Source: Acidobacteriota bacterium (GTDB lineage: Bacteria > Acidobacteriota > Terriglobia > Acidiferrales > UBA7541). Taken from it: DNA of 45,811 bases. The stretch is taken from assembly GCA_003224145.1 (NCBI GenBank), contig QHYN01000208.1:1-45811 (forward strand), read 5' to 3'. The first letter of the stretch is position 1; every line of letters begins with the position of its first letter. Shown one piece after another: positions 1-8,801 of the stretch. The translations under genes and the position numbers were made by a program. The notes beneath the pieces were generated by a model that searched no databases, had not been told where the DNA came from, and saw only the letters and a program-made list of their open reading frames with translations.

Positions 1-695
1 TGAAGCAAGACAAGATTAAGGAAACCATCGAGCATGGCGCCGAAGCCGTCTTCTCGCACGGCCAATTTGCCGGCATCCTTGTGGTCCTTGTCCTGGCTAT
101 CGCCCTCGGCTATGGGGGCTGGCGGTTCTACATCGATCGCCAGACGGTGCAAGCTTCGAGCGCATTCGATGTTGCAATGAAGGCCTACCAGAGCCGTATC
201 GGCACTGCGCCTGACCCTGCGGAACCCAATGAGCAGGTTTACCCGGATGAAAAGTCGCGTGTCCAGGATGCCTTGAACAAATTTAACAGCACTGCCGACA
301 AATATCCTTCCACAAATCCCGGCAAACTCGCGCGGTATTATGCGGCACTCTGCCTGGAAGATCTCGACCGCCAGAATCAGGCGCTTGAAGAGCTGAAGAA
401 GATCAGCAGCGGCAGCGACAAGGAGCTCGCGACGATGGCGCAGTATCAGATGGGCGTCATTTATTCGCGCACCGGTAAGACTGACGATGCCGTCAAAATC
501 TTTCGCGCGCTCGCGGATAAGCCGAGTGTGATCGTGCCCCGGCCTCTCGTGCTGTTGGAGCTTGCACGCGTTCTGGCCCCTTCCAATCCAAAGGAGGCGG
601 CGAGCATCTACCAGCAAATCAAGAAAGAGTTTCCGGATACCGCGCTTGCCGAGCAGGCCGACCGCGGGCTGGATTCCCTTTCACCAAAGTCCTGA
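1..695 (+). CDS. Membrane-anchored TPR protein, YfgM-like (start codon cut by window edge)
   Basis: The reading frame is open from base 3. Bases 1-2 are TG followed by AAG CAA GAC, so the start is most likely an ATG whose A lies one base before the window; the in-frame GTG at 81 would cut into the membrane helix. The protein begins KQDKIKETIEHG, has one membrane helix (about residues 24-44, ILVVLVLAIALGYGGW), and then a helical periplasmic part with TPR-like repeats (LARYYAALCLEDL, ELATMAQYQMGVIYSRTG). This layout fits the YfgM/TPR_21 family, which assists folding at the Sec translocon in Escherichia coli. That role is known for the family and only inferred here. The next gene starts 22 bases downstream on the same strand, so co-transcription is likely. 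Confidence 0.75.
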   Translation, partial: KQDKIKETIEHGAEAVFSHGQFAGILVVLVLAIALGYGGWRFYIDRQTVQASSAFDVAMKAYQSRIGTAPDPAEPNEQVYPDEKSRVQDALNKFNSTADKYPSTNPGKLARYYAALCLEDLDRQNQALEELKKISSGSDKELATMAQYQMGVIYSRTGKTDDAVKIFRALADKPSVIVPRPLVLLELARVLAPSNPKEAASIYQQIKKEFPDTALAEQADRGLDSLSPKS

Positions 696-717
696 GCTCC
701 GCCGCGGGTGGACCTTC

Positions 718-1881
718 GTGCAGATCTCGCGGAATGGATTGGAGCGGACCATCGAAACTCTTCCCACTCCAGCTCCCTGGGCCATGCGTGCCGAGGATTC
801 CCGTGGCCGCCGCTACCCGGAGCCGGCGCATCCCTATCGCAGTGTGTATGCCCGCGACCGCGACCGCATCATTCATTCACGAGCCTTTCGCCGCCTCGAA
901 GCCAAGACGCAAGTTTTCACTACCCGCTATTCGGATCACTTCCGCAATCGCCTGACGCACACGCTGGAAGTCGCGCAGATTGCGCGCACCGTGGCTGCCG
1001 CTCTGCGTTTGAACACGGAGCTCGCTGAAGCCCTGGCGCTGGTCCACGACATTGGCCATCCTCCGTTCGGGCACGCCGGGGAACGCAAACTGGACGAACT
1101 GATCCGCGCGCACGGCGGTTATTTCAATCACAATCTGCACGCGCTTCGCATCGTCGAACAATTCGAACAGCGCTATCTGGATTTCCCCGGCCTCAATCTC
1201 ACCTTTGAGGTCCGCGAAGGCATCATCAAACATTCCCGGGATTATTCGGAGAAGGAATTCCCGCAACTCCGCGAATACCTCTTCGATTTGCGCCCGCCGC
1301 TGGAAGCCCAGCTCATCGATTGGGTGGATGAAATTGCGTACAACACGGCGGATATCGACGATGCGCTGGAAGCAGAACTTCTCGATCTTGGCGCCTTGCG
1401 CCGGGAAGTTCCTTTCTTTGGCGAAGCCTACGCCCGTGTGAATGCGGCGCATCCCGGAGTCCGCGAAAAATTGAAATTCAACGAAGCGCTCAAGGGGGTC
1501 CTCGATTCGCTGGCCACCGATCTCATCGAGTCTACCGAGCAGCGCGTGCAGGCGTCGCATGCATCATCTACAGAGGACATCCGGCGGGCCCCAAAACGGC
1601 TCGCCGGCTTCAGCGCAGCCGCGGCAGCGCACAACGCGGAACTCAAGCACTTTCTGTTCACTCACATTTACAATCATCCGGCTATCACCGAGGACCGCGA
1701 CCGTTCGGTGAAATGCCTCGAAGAGCTTTTCACTTATTACCTGGCAACGCGCGGCTCCATGCCGCCTTCGCATGAAGAGCTTGCACAGACGGAAGCGCGG
1801 CACGTTATCGTTTGCGATTACATCGCCGGGATGACCGATCAGTTCCTTTTGCGCCAGCACCATGAGCATTTCGGACAGTGA
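718..1881 (+). CDS. dgt: Deoxyguanosinetriphosphate triphosphohydrolase-like HD protein
   Basis: A 387-residue HD-domain phosphohydrolase of the dGTPase family, which splits dNTPs into deoxynucleoside and triphosphate. Metal-binding HD motif residues are visible: H81 in RLTHTLEVAQ, H110-D111 in LVHDIGHPPFGH, and a later Asp in the DEIAYNTADIDD stretch. The N-terminal signature SRGRRYPEP followed by DRDRIIHSRAFRRLEAKTQV is typical of the bacterial type-2 group. The frame is open further upstream into the TPR gene, but homology begins near ERTIETLPTPAPWAMR, so I chose the GTG at 718; the ATG at 784 would remove conserved residues. Substrate range cannot be told from sequence. It probably shares a transcript with the TPR gene 22 bases upstream. 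Confidence 0.88.
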   Translation: MQISRNGLERTIETLPTPAPWAMRAEDSRGRRYPEPAHPYRSVYARDRDRIIHSRAFRRLEAKTQVFTTRYSDHFRNRLTHTLEVAQIARTVAAALRLNTELAEALALVHDIGHPPFGHAGERKLDELIRAHGGYFNHNLHALRIVEQFEQRYLDFPGLNLTFEVREGIIKHSRDYSEKEFPQLREYLFDLRPPLEAQLIDWVDEIAYNTADIDDALEAELLDLGALRREVPFFGEAYARVNAAHPGVREKLKFNEALKGVLDSLATDLIESTEQRVQASHASSTEDIRRAPKRLAGFSAAAAAHNAELKHFLFTHIYNHPAITEDRDRSVKCLEELFTYYLATRGSMPPSHEELAQTEARHVIVCDYIAGMTDQFLLRQHHEHFGQ

Positions 1882-1993
1882 TAGGCGTGTTCGAATCGGC
1901 CGGTCCAATTGACCGAGTCGAACGTTGCAAGTAGGATTTCGTTGCAAATATCGTTTGATCCTGCAATGGGTTGGAAAAAGACAAGGAGACCCC

Positions 1994-2611
1994 GTGTATT
2001 GTTCTAAGTGTGGTGCCCCGATGGCGGATGGCGTGGCATTTTGCTCGGCGTGTGGCCAAGCGTTTTCCAGCGCCGTCGCCCTGCCCCGAGCACCGACGAT
2101 GAACGGGCCAGCGATCGCGGCTGCTGCCCCTCGTGTGGAATATGGCGGGTTTTGGCTGCGTTTTGTTGCCTATCTCATTGACGGCGTGGTGATGAGTCTT
2201 GGCGTGATTTTGGTCCTGATTCCGTTGATCTTTCTAACGGGCCTGGGCGCGCTTTTGAGCGAGATCCATCCGCAGGAAGAATTGAGCGACGCGGGAATTT
2301 TTTTGATCATCGGAGTGATTTTCTTGTTTGCGACCGTCAGCCTGGCGGTCACGTGGCTCTATCACGCGCTGATGGAGAGTTCGGAGTGGCAAGCAACTGT
2401 GGGCAAGAAGGCGCTGGGCCTGGTGGTGACGGACATGGCAGGCCGGCGCGTTAGTTTTGGGCGCGCCACGGGAAGGCACTTTGCCAAGATCGTGACAAAC
2501 ATGGTCCCCGCATTCATCGGGTACATCATGGCGGGATTCACGGAGAAAAAGCAGGCCTTGCACGACATGATCGCGGGTTGCCTGATCTTGCGCCGCAGCA
2601 ACGGATTCTGA
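1994..2611 (+). CDS. Zinc-ribbon RDD-family membrane protein
   Basis: A 205-residue protein. It starts with a zinc ribbon (MYCSKCGAPMADGVAFCSACG, two CxxC pairs), then a Pro/Ala linker, then an RDD domain from GGFWLRFVAYLIDGVV with three or four membrane helices (about 60-85, 100-125, 175-195). RDD proteins are integral membrane proteins, and some act in ion homeostasis; the substrate is unknown. The GTG at 1994 is preferred because AAGGAG (1983-1988) sits 5 bases upstream and the zinc ribbon starts immediately; the frame is open upstream without homology. The spacer before it holds an imperfect inverted repeat around 1888-1923. Confidence 0.85.
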   Translation: MYCSKCGAPMADGVAFCSACGQAFSSAVALPRAPTMNGPAIAAAAPRVEYGGFWLRFVAYLIDGVVMSLGVILVLIPLIFLTGLGALLSEIHPQEELSDAGIFLIIGVIFLFATVSLAVTWLYHALMESSEWQATVGKKALGLVVTDMAGRRVSFGRATGRHFAKIVTNMVPAFIGYIMAGFTEKKQALHDMIAGCLILRRSNGF

Positions 2612-2698
2612 AAAACTGCAAATGAGGAGAGATTGTCGTCCTCTCAGACGGAATCTCCCCTCGGACCGCACAGCAAGACCTTGCAGAATTCTCCGTTC

Positions 2699-3274
2699 TT
2701 AGAAGCGCAGGAACGGTCCGAACGCTACGCGCGGGTTGTGGTGCGTGGAACCAGCGAAGTACATCTCATCTCCCGCTTCCAGACGGAGACCGATGGGGCC
2801 AAGATGCCCCTCCGCACCCAAGGCCGGATAAAGCACCGCGCTCACATTATTCGAGCGCAGATTGTCAACGGAACTCACGAACCCGGAGAAGCTTGCCGGC
2901 CGAGGATTCAGTTGGAAATTAATGAAGCCCCCTTTAACTGCTAGAAACGGGCGAATCGCATGGCGGCCCCCTATGAACTTCGGACCTACCAGCCCGTGCA
3001 GAACTTTCAGATTGCTGTTTGCCACCGTGACTGTGCAGCCCGAACTAAGGCACCGCTCGGTGAAGGCCTGCTCGAAGTCATAGCTCATCTCACCTTCCAC
3101 CATTACGTGCGAGAAAAGTTTGACGGCGGCGCGCCCTCCGAGTCCTGCCATATCCGTGTTCGTTTGGGTGATGCGGAAATAATCGCCATAAGCGCCAACC
3201 TGAAAGTGATCCTGCGCCGAAGCCAGCGGCACAAGCCAGCCTGTCAAGAACAAGAGTAGGACGACACGCTTCAT
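2699..3274 (-). CDS. Small outer-membrane beta-barrel protein
   Basis: A 191-residue exported protein. The signal peptide is MKRVVLLLFLTGWLVPLASA, with cleavage expected after ASA. The mature part alternates polar and hydrophobic residues and ends in GPFLRF, a C-terminal Phe as in outer-membrane barrels of the OmpA-like/OMP_b-brl class. Two Cys (LSSGC and ERC) may form a disulfide. The ATG at 3274 is preceded by GAGGAGA; the longer open frame to 3373 lacks a signal peptide. No substrate or receptor role can be inferred. It lies downstream of the trehalose-type unit on the same strand, 130 bases past the TreT-like gene, so it may or may not share its transcript. Confidence 0.75.
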   Translation of the reverse strand: MKRVVLLLFLTGWLVPLASAQDHFQVGAYGDYFRITQTNTDMAGLGGRAAVKLFSHVMVEGEMSYDFEQAFTERCLSSGCTVTVANSNLKVLHGLVGPKFIGGRHAIRPFLAVKGGFINFQLNPRPASFSGFVSSVDNLRSNNVSAVLYPALGAEGHLGPIGLRLEAGDEMYFAGSTHHNPRVAFGPFLRF

Positions 3275-3404
3275 TCGTAGTCTCCTCGTACAAAGAAGTT
3301 GGAACTGCAAAAAGCAGGGCCTGACTTGCGGCTGGGGAAGGTTTCTGCTTTTGGGGTTAGATGAGGGCTGCAAGCCCGGAGTTGCCAGTGCGTAGGACTT
3401 TCCG

Positions 3405-4634
3405 TTACTGGCCCCGGGTGAGCATCAGAAAGAGGGCCAGATAGCGCTTCAATTTTTGCGTAATGAGAAAGTTCTCCTTGACATGCTCGTGACCATGTTC
3501 TCCCAGCTTTGCGGCAATTTCCGGATGCGACAGCAAAAAGCGCATCTGATAGGCGGTGCCCTCCACGGAGTGGGTCAGCAGGCCGGTGTGCTTGTGAATG
3601 ATTTGCGTTGGAATGCCCCCGACAGCGGAAGCGACGACCGGCTTTTTTTTCCAGAGCGCTTCCGATACGGTGAGGCCGAAACCTTCGCGCAGACTTTTCT
3701 GGATGACGATCGTCGAAGCGCGCTGGAGCGCATTCACTTCGAGCGGCGCCCAAGCCGGGAGTTCGAGGATCTTGATGTCAGGATCGTGGCCCGCTTCGCG
3801 CCGGACTTCTTTGAGAACGATGGAGCCCTCGGGATCGTCTGCGGCGCTGCCGCCTGCAAGGACCAACTGGCAATCGAAGTAGCGCTTCACGATGCGGTAG
3901 GCACGGATTACGCCGACAGGATCCTTCAAGCGGTCGAAGCGGGAAATCTGAGTCAATATGGGACGTTGCGCGTCAATCTGGTAGCGATGCAGCGTTTGTT
4001 CGATAAATTCCTGATCAAGCGGGCAGTTCTTTTCGGAAAGCGGGTCAATGGCAGGATAAAAAAGATATTGCGGGATGGGGAGTTGCCGCGAAAATTCGGG
4101 AGAAGAAAACATGGCCCCGTCATAGCGCGAGACAAACTTCTCCAGAAACTCCCAGACTGCGCGATTCGGATGCGAGAGATCGATATGGCAGCGCCACACC
4201 CAATGATTGGAGCCGGGCTGCCTCGCGTCAATCAGGGCGGCTGGTTGCGGGTCATGGATGACTACGATTTCTGCATCGAGCGGCAGGGTTGTGCGATTAT
4301 GTTCGTTGTAAGCGAGAAAGATCTCGAAATCCCGGGGGCTGGCGTGATAGGGCTCACCATGCAAGGCGTTATGGAAGGACTTGGTGACGTCGAAAAAATC
4401 TTCGGCGCCGCTCATCACGTCCCATTTGATATTGAGGTCCAATTCTTCCGCGAGAGGAACGAGGCGGTTGAGAATTTCCGCAACGCCTCCGCCCACGGCG
4501 GTTGAGTTGATCATCTCGATGCTGCGCCCTTGTAAGGGTTTAGCCAGGGCGCGCAATTCCTCAATTTCACCGGCGCCAATCAATTCAGCGTAGTGGTCCA
4601 GGGGAATGCGGCTCACAACCAGAGTTTCCCTCAC
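3405..4634 (-). CDS. treT: TreT-like trehalose synthase (GT4 glycosyltransferase)
   Basis: 409 residues, GT-B fold. Signatures match trehalose glycosyltransferring synthase TreT, which joins glucose from NDP-glucose to free glucose to give trehalose in one reversible step: INSTAVGGGVAEIL at 42-55, IHDPQP at 126-131, WRCHID at 147-152, SRFDRLKDP at 231-239, and the GT4 EX7E pair E317/E325 in EGFGLTVSEAL. The GTG start overlaps the stop of the upstream DUF5752 gene as GTGA, and AGGAGAAAGG precedes it, so translation is probably coupled. TreT was characterised mainly in thermophiles such as Thermococcus and Thermoproteus. A related trehalose phosphorylase of GT4 is the main alternative; the acceptor was not tested by anything visible here. 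Confidence 0.82.
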   Translation of the reverse strand: MRETLVVSRIPLDHYAELIGAGEIEELRALAKPLQGRSIEMINSTAVGGGVAEILNRLVPLAEELDLNIKWDVMSGAEDFFDVTKSFHNALHGEPYHASPRDFEIFLAYNEHNRTTLPLDAEIVVIHDPQPAALIDARQPGSNHWVWRCHIDLSHPNRAVWEFLEKFVSRYDGAMFSSPEFSRQLPIPQYLFYPAIDPLSEKNCPLDQEFIEQTLHRYQIDAQRPILTQISRFDRLKDPVGVIRAYRIVKRYFDCQLVLAGGSAADDPEGSIVLKEVRREAGHDPDIKILELPAWAPLEVNALQRASTIVIQKSLREGFGLTVSEALWKKKPVVASAVGGIPTQIIHKHTGLLTHSVEGTAYQMRFLLSHPEIAAKLGEHGHEHVKENFLITQKLKRYLALFLMLTRGQ

Positions 4635-5329
4635 GCCTTTCTCCTCTCCCGATCAATCAAGCGAAGCATCTTCACTCTGGCACTATCCAAGGTGTTCGTA
4701 TAGATATCGATGTGATCGACACTGTCGGCGAGAGTGCGAAGACCTAAACTGCCGGAAAGCCAATGAGAAAAATCGTTCGTCCGGAGCTGGAGCCGCAATC
4801 GGGAAGAGATGAAGTGAAAGTGGAAACCGGCGTGACTCAGGTGCTCCAAGCCCTCGCGGAACTCCTCAAGGGTACGCGCGCTCCGTCCGAGGGGCACGTT
4901 CACTTCGACGCTCTCGCAGAAGTAGAATGGCTCGAGGGCCGACTGAGCCGCAAGTTGCGGCTGGGCTGCGCAAAAATCCTGAACCACGCGGCAAAGATCG
5001 CTGCGCAGCGCCGCAATCGACGTGTAATCGCGAATGTCGAGGGCCGCTAGTTGCTCGGCGAGATCATTCCGGTTCGTGGCGGAGAGCACCCACTGGGCGA
5101 AGTCGTTCGAAAAACCCTCCGTCAAGAAGTGATGGGTGCCCAGGGTTTGAAAGGTGTGGTGGAAAATCGAAGTATCGCTGCAATGTTCGAGCCCGGTCAG
5201 TAATTCCGCCAGTGTGCCTGCAGACTGATTGCTGATGCGCGTCAGATAGGACGCCGTTACGAAATCGAAAGGCGTTTCTGCGATGTTCAAGTGAGCAATC
5301 CTTCCCTCTCCAAAATACTCCAACGCCAC
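4631..5329 (-). CDS. DUF5752 family protein in trehalose-type operon
   Basis: 232 residues, predicted soluble, with no signal peptide or membrane helix. I recognise the DUF5752 pattern: FDFVTASYLTRISNQSAGTL, SDTSIFHHTFQTLGTHHFLTEGFSNDFAQWV, and FYFCESVEVNVPLG with HFHFISSRLRLQLRTNDFSHWL. The conserved His/Asp-rich first half (HH at about 56-57 and 65-66) could be a metal or substrate site, but no catalytic role is known to me. It sits between the HAMP-GT20 synthase (42 bases upstream) and the TreT-like gene (GTGA overlap), so a role in the same pathway is inferred. The GTG start at 5329 has only a weak Shine-Dalgarno sequence. Homologues in my memory begin close to PFDFVTASYL, so a start further in is possible. 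Confidence 0.75.
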   Translation of the reverse strand: MALEYFGEGRIAHLNIAETPFDFVTASYLTRISNQSAGTLAELLTGLEHCSDTSIFHHTFQTLGTHHFLTEGFSNDFAQWVLSATNRNDLAEQLAALDIRDYTSIAALRSDLCRVVQDFCAAQPQLAAQSALEPFYFCESVEVNVPLGRSARTLEEFREGLEHLSHAGFHFHFISSRLRLQLRTNDFSHWLSGSLGLRTLADSVDHIDIYTNTLDSARVKMLRLIDRERRKA

Positions 5330-5371
5330 CCCATCGTTGCAAGAGAAGAACCGCGGCTCCGGTCAACCGGC

Positions 5372-7675
5372 TCACGGCGCGTGCTGCGCCTCCGCGCGCT
5401 CCGGCAATTCGATACGGATCTCGGTTAGATCAGAGAGAAGATGCGCGGCCCAACGGTAGACATTGTGTTCCCGCACGGTGTGCCGCATCCGCTGCATCCG
5501 CGTGGTTTGCTCGTGTTCAGGCATTTCCAGCGCGCGGTGAATGGCTCGGGCGAGCTGCGAGACGTCATACGGATTGACCAGCAGCGCGTCGGAAAGCTCG
5601 TGCGCCGCCCCGGCAAATGTGCTGAGGATCAGCACTCCGCGCTCGTCCTCGCGCGAGGCAACGAATTCCTTGGCCACCAAATTCATCCCGTCGTGCAGCG
5701 AGGTGACCATGCAGAAGGAGGCGGCCCGGTAGAAACAAGAAATTTCCTCATGAGAGTGGTGTTTTTTCCGGAACACGATGGGTTTCCAGCGAGGTGTCTG
5801 GAAACGCGTGTTGATGCGTTCGGCTTCGGTGCTGACTTCTTCGAGAAAATTCTTGTAGCGCTCGATGTCGGTACGGCTGGGCGCGCCGATCTGAACGAAA
5901 CTGAACCGCTGCTGGTAATTCGGATACAGCTCGAAAAAGCGCTCCAGTGCGCGGAAGCGCTCGAGGATGCCTTTGGTATAGTCGACGCGATCCACGCCAA
6001 CGCCAAGAAGCGAAGCCTCAATTCCCATCTCTTCGCACAAAGCAGCGCGCAGTGCGCCCGCATTAGCAAAATCGCCGGCCGTCGCCCGAGGGTTTTCAGC
6101 AAACGCCACGCTGATGGGATACGGACGCACGCGCGTGACGTGACCTTGACGATTGACGGCGAAACGATCCCATTCGGTCAGCGCTTCAAGCGCGCGGTCC
6201 ACAGTTTCCAGAAAATTGTTGCAGTGCGATTGAATGTGGAAGCCGATTAGGTCGGCACCGAGAAGGCCGTCAATCAGCTCTCGTTGCCACGGGCAAATGC
6301 CGAAGACTTCCGGATTTGGCCAGGGAATGTGCCAGAAAGTAGCAATCCGCGCGTCAGGTCGGGCCTCTTTCACCATCCTCGGGAGCAGAGCGAGGTGATA
6401 ATCCTGCGCGAGGAGAATCGGTGATTCAGCATCCTCCATTTCCTGTAAAACCACATCGGTAAAGCGTTGGTTGATTTTCTGATACTGGAGCCAGTCTTCC
6501 GGGCGAAAGATCGGGCGTGTGTGTGCGATGTGGCAGAGTGGCCAGAGCCCCTCGTTCGAAAATCCTTCGTAATATCCCTTATCCTCTTCGTCAGTAAGCC
6601 AGACTCGGCGTAGGGTATAACTCGGATGGTCGGGAGGAACGCGAAGCCGGTCGTGCGCATCAACAACTTCGCGGTCGGCGTTGCCGGAGCCATTGGCGAT
6701 CCATGTGCCATTGCACGCCAGCAGAACCGGCTCGAGCGCGGTCACCACGCCGCTGGCAGGTACGATCGTTTTAATCGATTTTCCACCGTTGAAGACGTGC
6801 ATGTAAGGCTCGCGATTCGAAACGACAAACAGTGGTTTCTCCTGAAGCTTGTTGCGCACGCTGATGCGCAGCCGCTCGGCAGTCCACAGAGAGGCATGGG
6901 AATCGCGGAGCCGGGCTTCTTCTTCCGCTGCGGCACGCGCGGTATGCAAATCCTTCGCCAAGTGTGTCACTTCATGGTGTAACTGTTCCATGATTTCGCC
7001 CTGCGGCAGCGCTGATGGCGAATTTGGCTGCCCGGTCCGCACTGTACGCAGCCAGTTTGCAGTCCGCGTCAGCGGCCCCGTAAACGTCCAGCGAACAAGG
7101 ATCAGCGCAAGGCCCGTAATCAGCAAAGTTTGTACGCCTGCATTAAGGAGGGAATCCCGCAGCGTGTGCCCGACCTGCGTATCGATGTAACTGGTATCGT
7201 GCACCAGGACGAGCGAGCCCACAACTTCGCCACCGCGGTGAAGCGGCAAGGCGTAGACATGCAATGGAACTCTATCCGATTCACGCAGCGCTAAGGTTAG
7301 CTCGGCACTTTGGAATTCGCCTGTTCCCCTGTCTTCTTTTGTGGCTCGCGAGGCGGCTGAGGGACGCAATAGGAAGGACGGCCGTAGGCCCGGGGTAATC
7401 GCCAGAACCATGCCGCTGGCATCATAAACAACAATTCCTTTCAAGTGCTCGCGCTGGCCATATCGCTCGACGAGTCGCTGCAGGCCTTTCTCCTGCCCGC
7501 GATCCAGCAGCCGTTCCACGCTATCCTGAAGACTTTCGGCGAGGATTTCCGCGCGGCGCGAGAGGTCATTGCGCAAGATGCGCTTTTCGCTGCGCACCTG
7601 GTATGCGGCGAAGAGCAGGGACACGATGGCGACGCTCACGATCAGGGGCAGGACGATTTTCAGAGTCGTGCGCAT
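5372..7675 (-). CDS. otsA: Membrane sensor-HAMP-GT20 fusion (trehalose-6-phosphate synthase-like)
   Basis: 767 residues in three parts. First, a receptor-like N-terminus: TM1 about 5-25, an extracytoplasmic region 28-176 with a PAS/Cache-like pattern ([37 protein letters not shown]), and TM2 about 178-197. Second, a HAMP module 198-248 followed by a charged helix to about 275. Third, a GT20 domain 281-755 with the donor-site residues of OtsA: D425 (QDYHL), H449 (FWHIPWP), R563 and K568 ([11 protein letters not shown]), D662 and E670 ([10 protein letters not shown]). Standard OtsA has about 470 residues and no membrane part. The acceptor-side loop reads [11 protein letters not shown] rather than the usual WFGWSG type, so the acceptor may not be glucose-6-phosphate. 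The ATG is preceded by GAGGAG. Confidence 0.85.
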   Translation of the reverse strand: MRTTLKIVLPLIVSVAIVSLLFAAYQVRSEKRILRNDLSRRAEILAESLQDSVERLLDRGQEKGLQRLVERYGQREHLKGIVVYDASGMVLAITPGLRPSFLLRPSAASRATKEDRGTGEFQSAELTLALRESDRVPLHVYALPLHRGGEVVGSLVLVHDTSYIDTQVGHTLRDSLLNAGVQTLLITGLALILVRWTFTGPLTRTANWLRTVRTGQPNSPSALPQGEIMEQLHHEVTHLAKDLHTARAAAEEEARLRDSHASLWTAERLRISVRNKLQEKPLFVVSNREPYMHVFNGGKSIKTIVPASGVVTALEPVLLACNGTWIANGSGNADREVVDAHDRLRVPPDHPSYTLRRVWLTDEEDKGYYEGFSNEGLWPLCHIAHTRPIFRPEDWLQYQKINQRFTDVVLQEMEDAESPILLAQDYHLALLPRMVKEARPDARIATFWHIPWPNPEVFGICPWQRELIDGLLGADLIGFHIQSHCNNFLETVDRALEALTEWDRFAVNRQGHVTRVRPYPISVAFAENPRATAGDFANAGALRAALCEEMGIEASLLGVGVDRVDYTKGILERFRALERFFELYPNYQQRFSFVQIGAPSRTDIERYKNFLEEVSTEAERINTRFQTPRWKPIVFRKKHHSHEEISCFYRAASFCMVTSLHDGMNLVAKEFVASREDERGVLILSTFAGAAHELSDALLVNPYDVSQLARAIHRALEMPEHEQTTRMQRMRHTVREHNVYRWAAHLLSDLTEIRIELPERAEAQHAP

Positions 7676-7784
7676 CGGGACTCCTCAATCCAAATACGAA
7701 GATGGACCGCGAGGGCTGGGTGCGGGCGGCCGCGTTGATATTACGATTGCCTTAGATCGGCTCGTGAATCGCGCCTTCGTCCTT

Positions 7785-8126
7785 TCAGCGAGCGCCCATT
7801 CCCGAAGTTGGGGTCACGATAACGTGAACGGCCACATTTCTATCCGCGAAACGGTACCCCACCTTCGCCGGAGAGCCCCCTTCGAGCTTGCCTTTGACCT
7901 TGCTGTCGCCGTCAATCATGAATTCCAATACTTTTCGTTCTTGACCCTTCGTGAATTCCAGTGAGAAAGCTGCATCTGCAATTTTTGAAATTTTCCCTAA
8001 GCATAGCCGGTCATCGGTGGATAGTCTGGCTGACGCGGATCTACCTGTGATCGGCGTAGCCCAAGCTGCTATGCTGCAGCAAAGCACCAGAATTGTGGCT
8101 AGGCAAAGGGCAGTCCGCAATCGCAT
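7785..8126 (-). CDS. Small secreted protein of unknown function
   Basis: 113 residues with a clear signal peptide (MRLRTALCLATILVLCCSIAAWA, cleavage near AWA). The mature domain, about 90 residues, reads as short beta strands (FSLEFTKGQERKVLEFMIDGDSKVKGKLEGGSPAKVGYRFADRNVAVHVIV). This resembles small OB-like periplasmic domains common in Acidobacteriota (DUF5666-like), but I do not assign a family. The ATG at 8126 has GGAGGTAA about 5 bases upstream, so the start is firm. It lies 109 bases upstream of the HAMP-GT20 gene on the same strand; co-transcription is possible but not shown. Confidence 0.7.
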   Translation of the reverse strand: MRLRTALCLATILVLCCSIAAWATPITGRSASARLSTDDRLCLGKISKIADAAFSLEFTKGQERKVLEFMIDGDSKVKGKLEGGSPAKVGYRFADRNVAVHVIVTPTSGMGAR

Positions 8127-8801
8127 TGAGTTACCTCCAATTCGATTTGGACCCGATGAAGAAAAGTGGGCACGATGGCAACCAAATCTTGCTGAGACCC
8201 TACTTTACATTAAATCCTTTCAGAATCAAGCAGATACATCCAACTCTTGCACGGCATTCGAACCCCCAGAGTACTAGTCCCATGAAAATTTTGCCCAAAC
8301 CCTGCTATTCCCCCCTAGTTCTCCCGCCGCGAATGGGCGAAGCAGCGGAGTATGCCCGCGTGTGTGGACTTCGGGAATCGTCCAAGAATTGAAAGGGCTC
8401 CGGGGGTATGTTTCAGCAGAGAATTCGTGTTACGGCATTGACGATTAGAAAGATCGCATCTAAGCAATCCATATTTCCGTAACGCTTACAAATTGTCAGA
8501 GCCACGCGCCCATTGTCAGGAAATTGTCTGCTCGACACGCCGCTAAGTGCTTATTCCTGTTCAGATTGGACACAAGGCCAAAAAGATTTTCTGGCCATCG
8601 TCTTGCTGTCGATTCAACATTGGTTCTCTTAAGGCGAAGTGCTGGTGTCAGCGGACCTTGGGGGCAACAGCAAAAGGTAAGGGATATCAGCCTGCGGATT
8701 CTTACTTTTACATCGCTTGCAAACTGGCAACGCTGTTCTGAGGCAACTAGTTGGGCTTGGCGAAGTACCCAAAGCACTTGTGGAAAGGGGTGGTTCAAAG
8801 C
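8127..8801. other. Long spacer between divergent genes
   Basis: 675 bases between the secreted protein (-) and the TonB-dependent receptor (+). No ORF here has both a ribosome site and a credible protein. It probably carries the two divergent promoters. Visible elements are a short palindrome GTAACGCTTAC at 8479-8489 and three copies of ATTGTC(A/T)G at 8492-8499, 8512-8519 and 8523-8530. Nothing else is recognised. Confidence 0.6.
8479..8530. promoter_or_regulatory. Possible operator cluster upstream of TonB-dependent receptor
   Basis: GTAACGCTTAC (8479-8489) is a perfect palindrome with 4-base arms around CGC, similar to LacI-family operators (TGTAAGCGCTTACA type) although with an odd-length centre. 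It is followed by three direct copies of ATTGTC(A/T)G with start-to-start spacing of 20 and 11 bases. Regulation of the receptor gene is inference only. Confidence 0.3.

Noticed and set aside
3456-4505. 349-codon open frame on the plus strand across the TreT-like gene
   Set aside because: Complementary to a well-conserved GT4 gene; no recognisable motif.
8255-8300. tRNA T-arm-like GGGGGTTCGAATGCC on the minus strand
   Set aside because: No anticodon stem, D-arm or acceptor pairing at the right distances.
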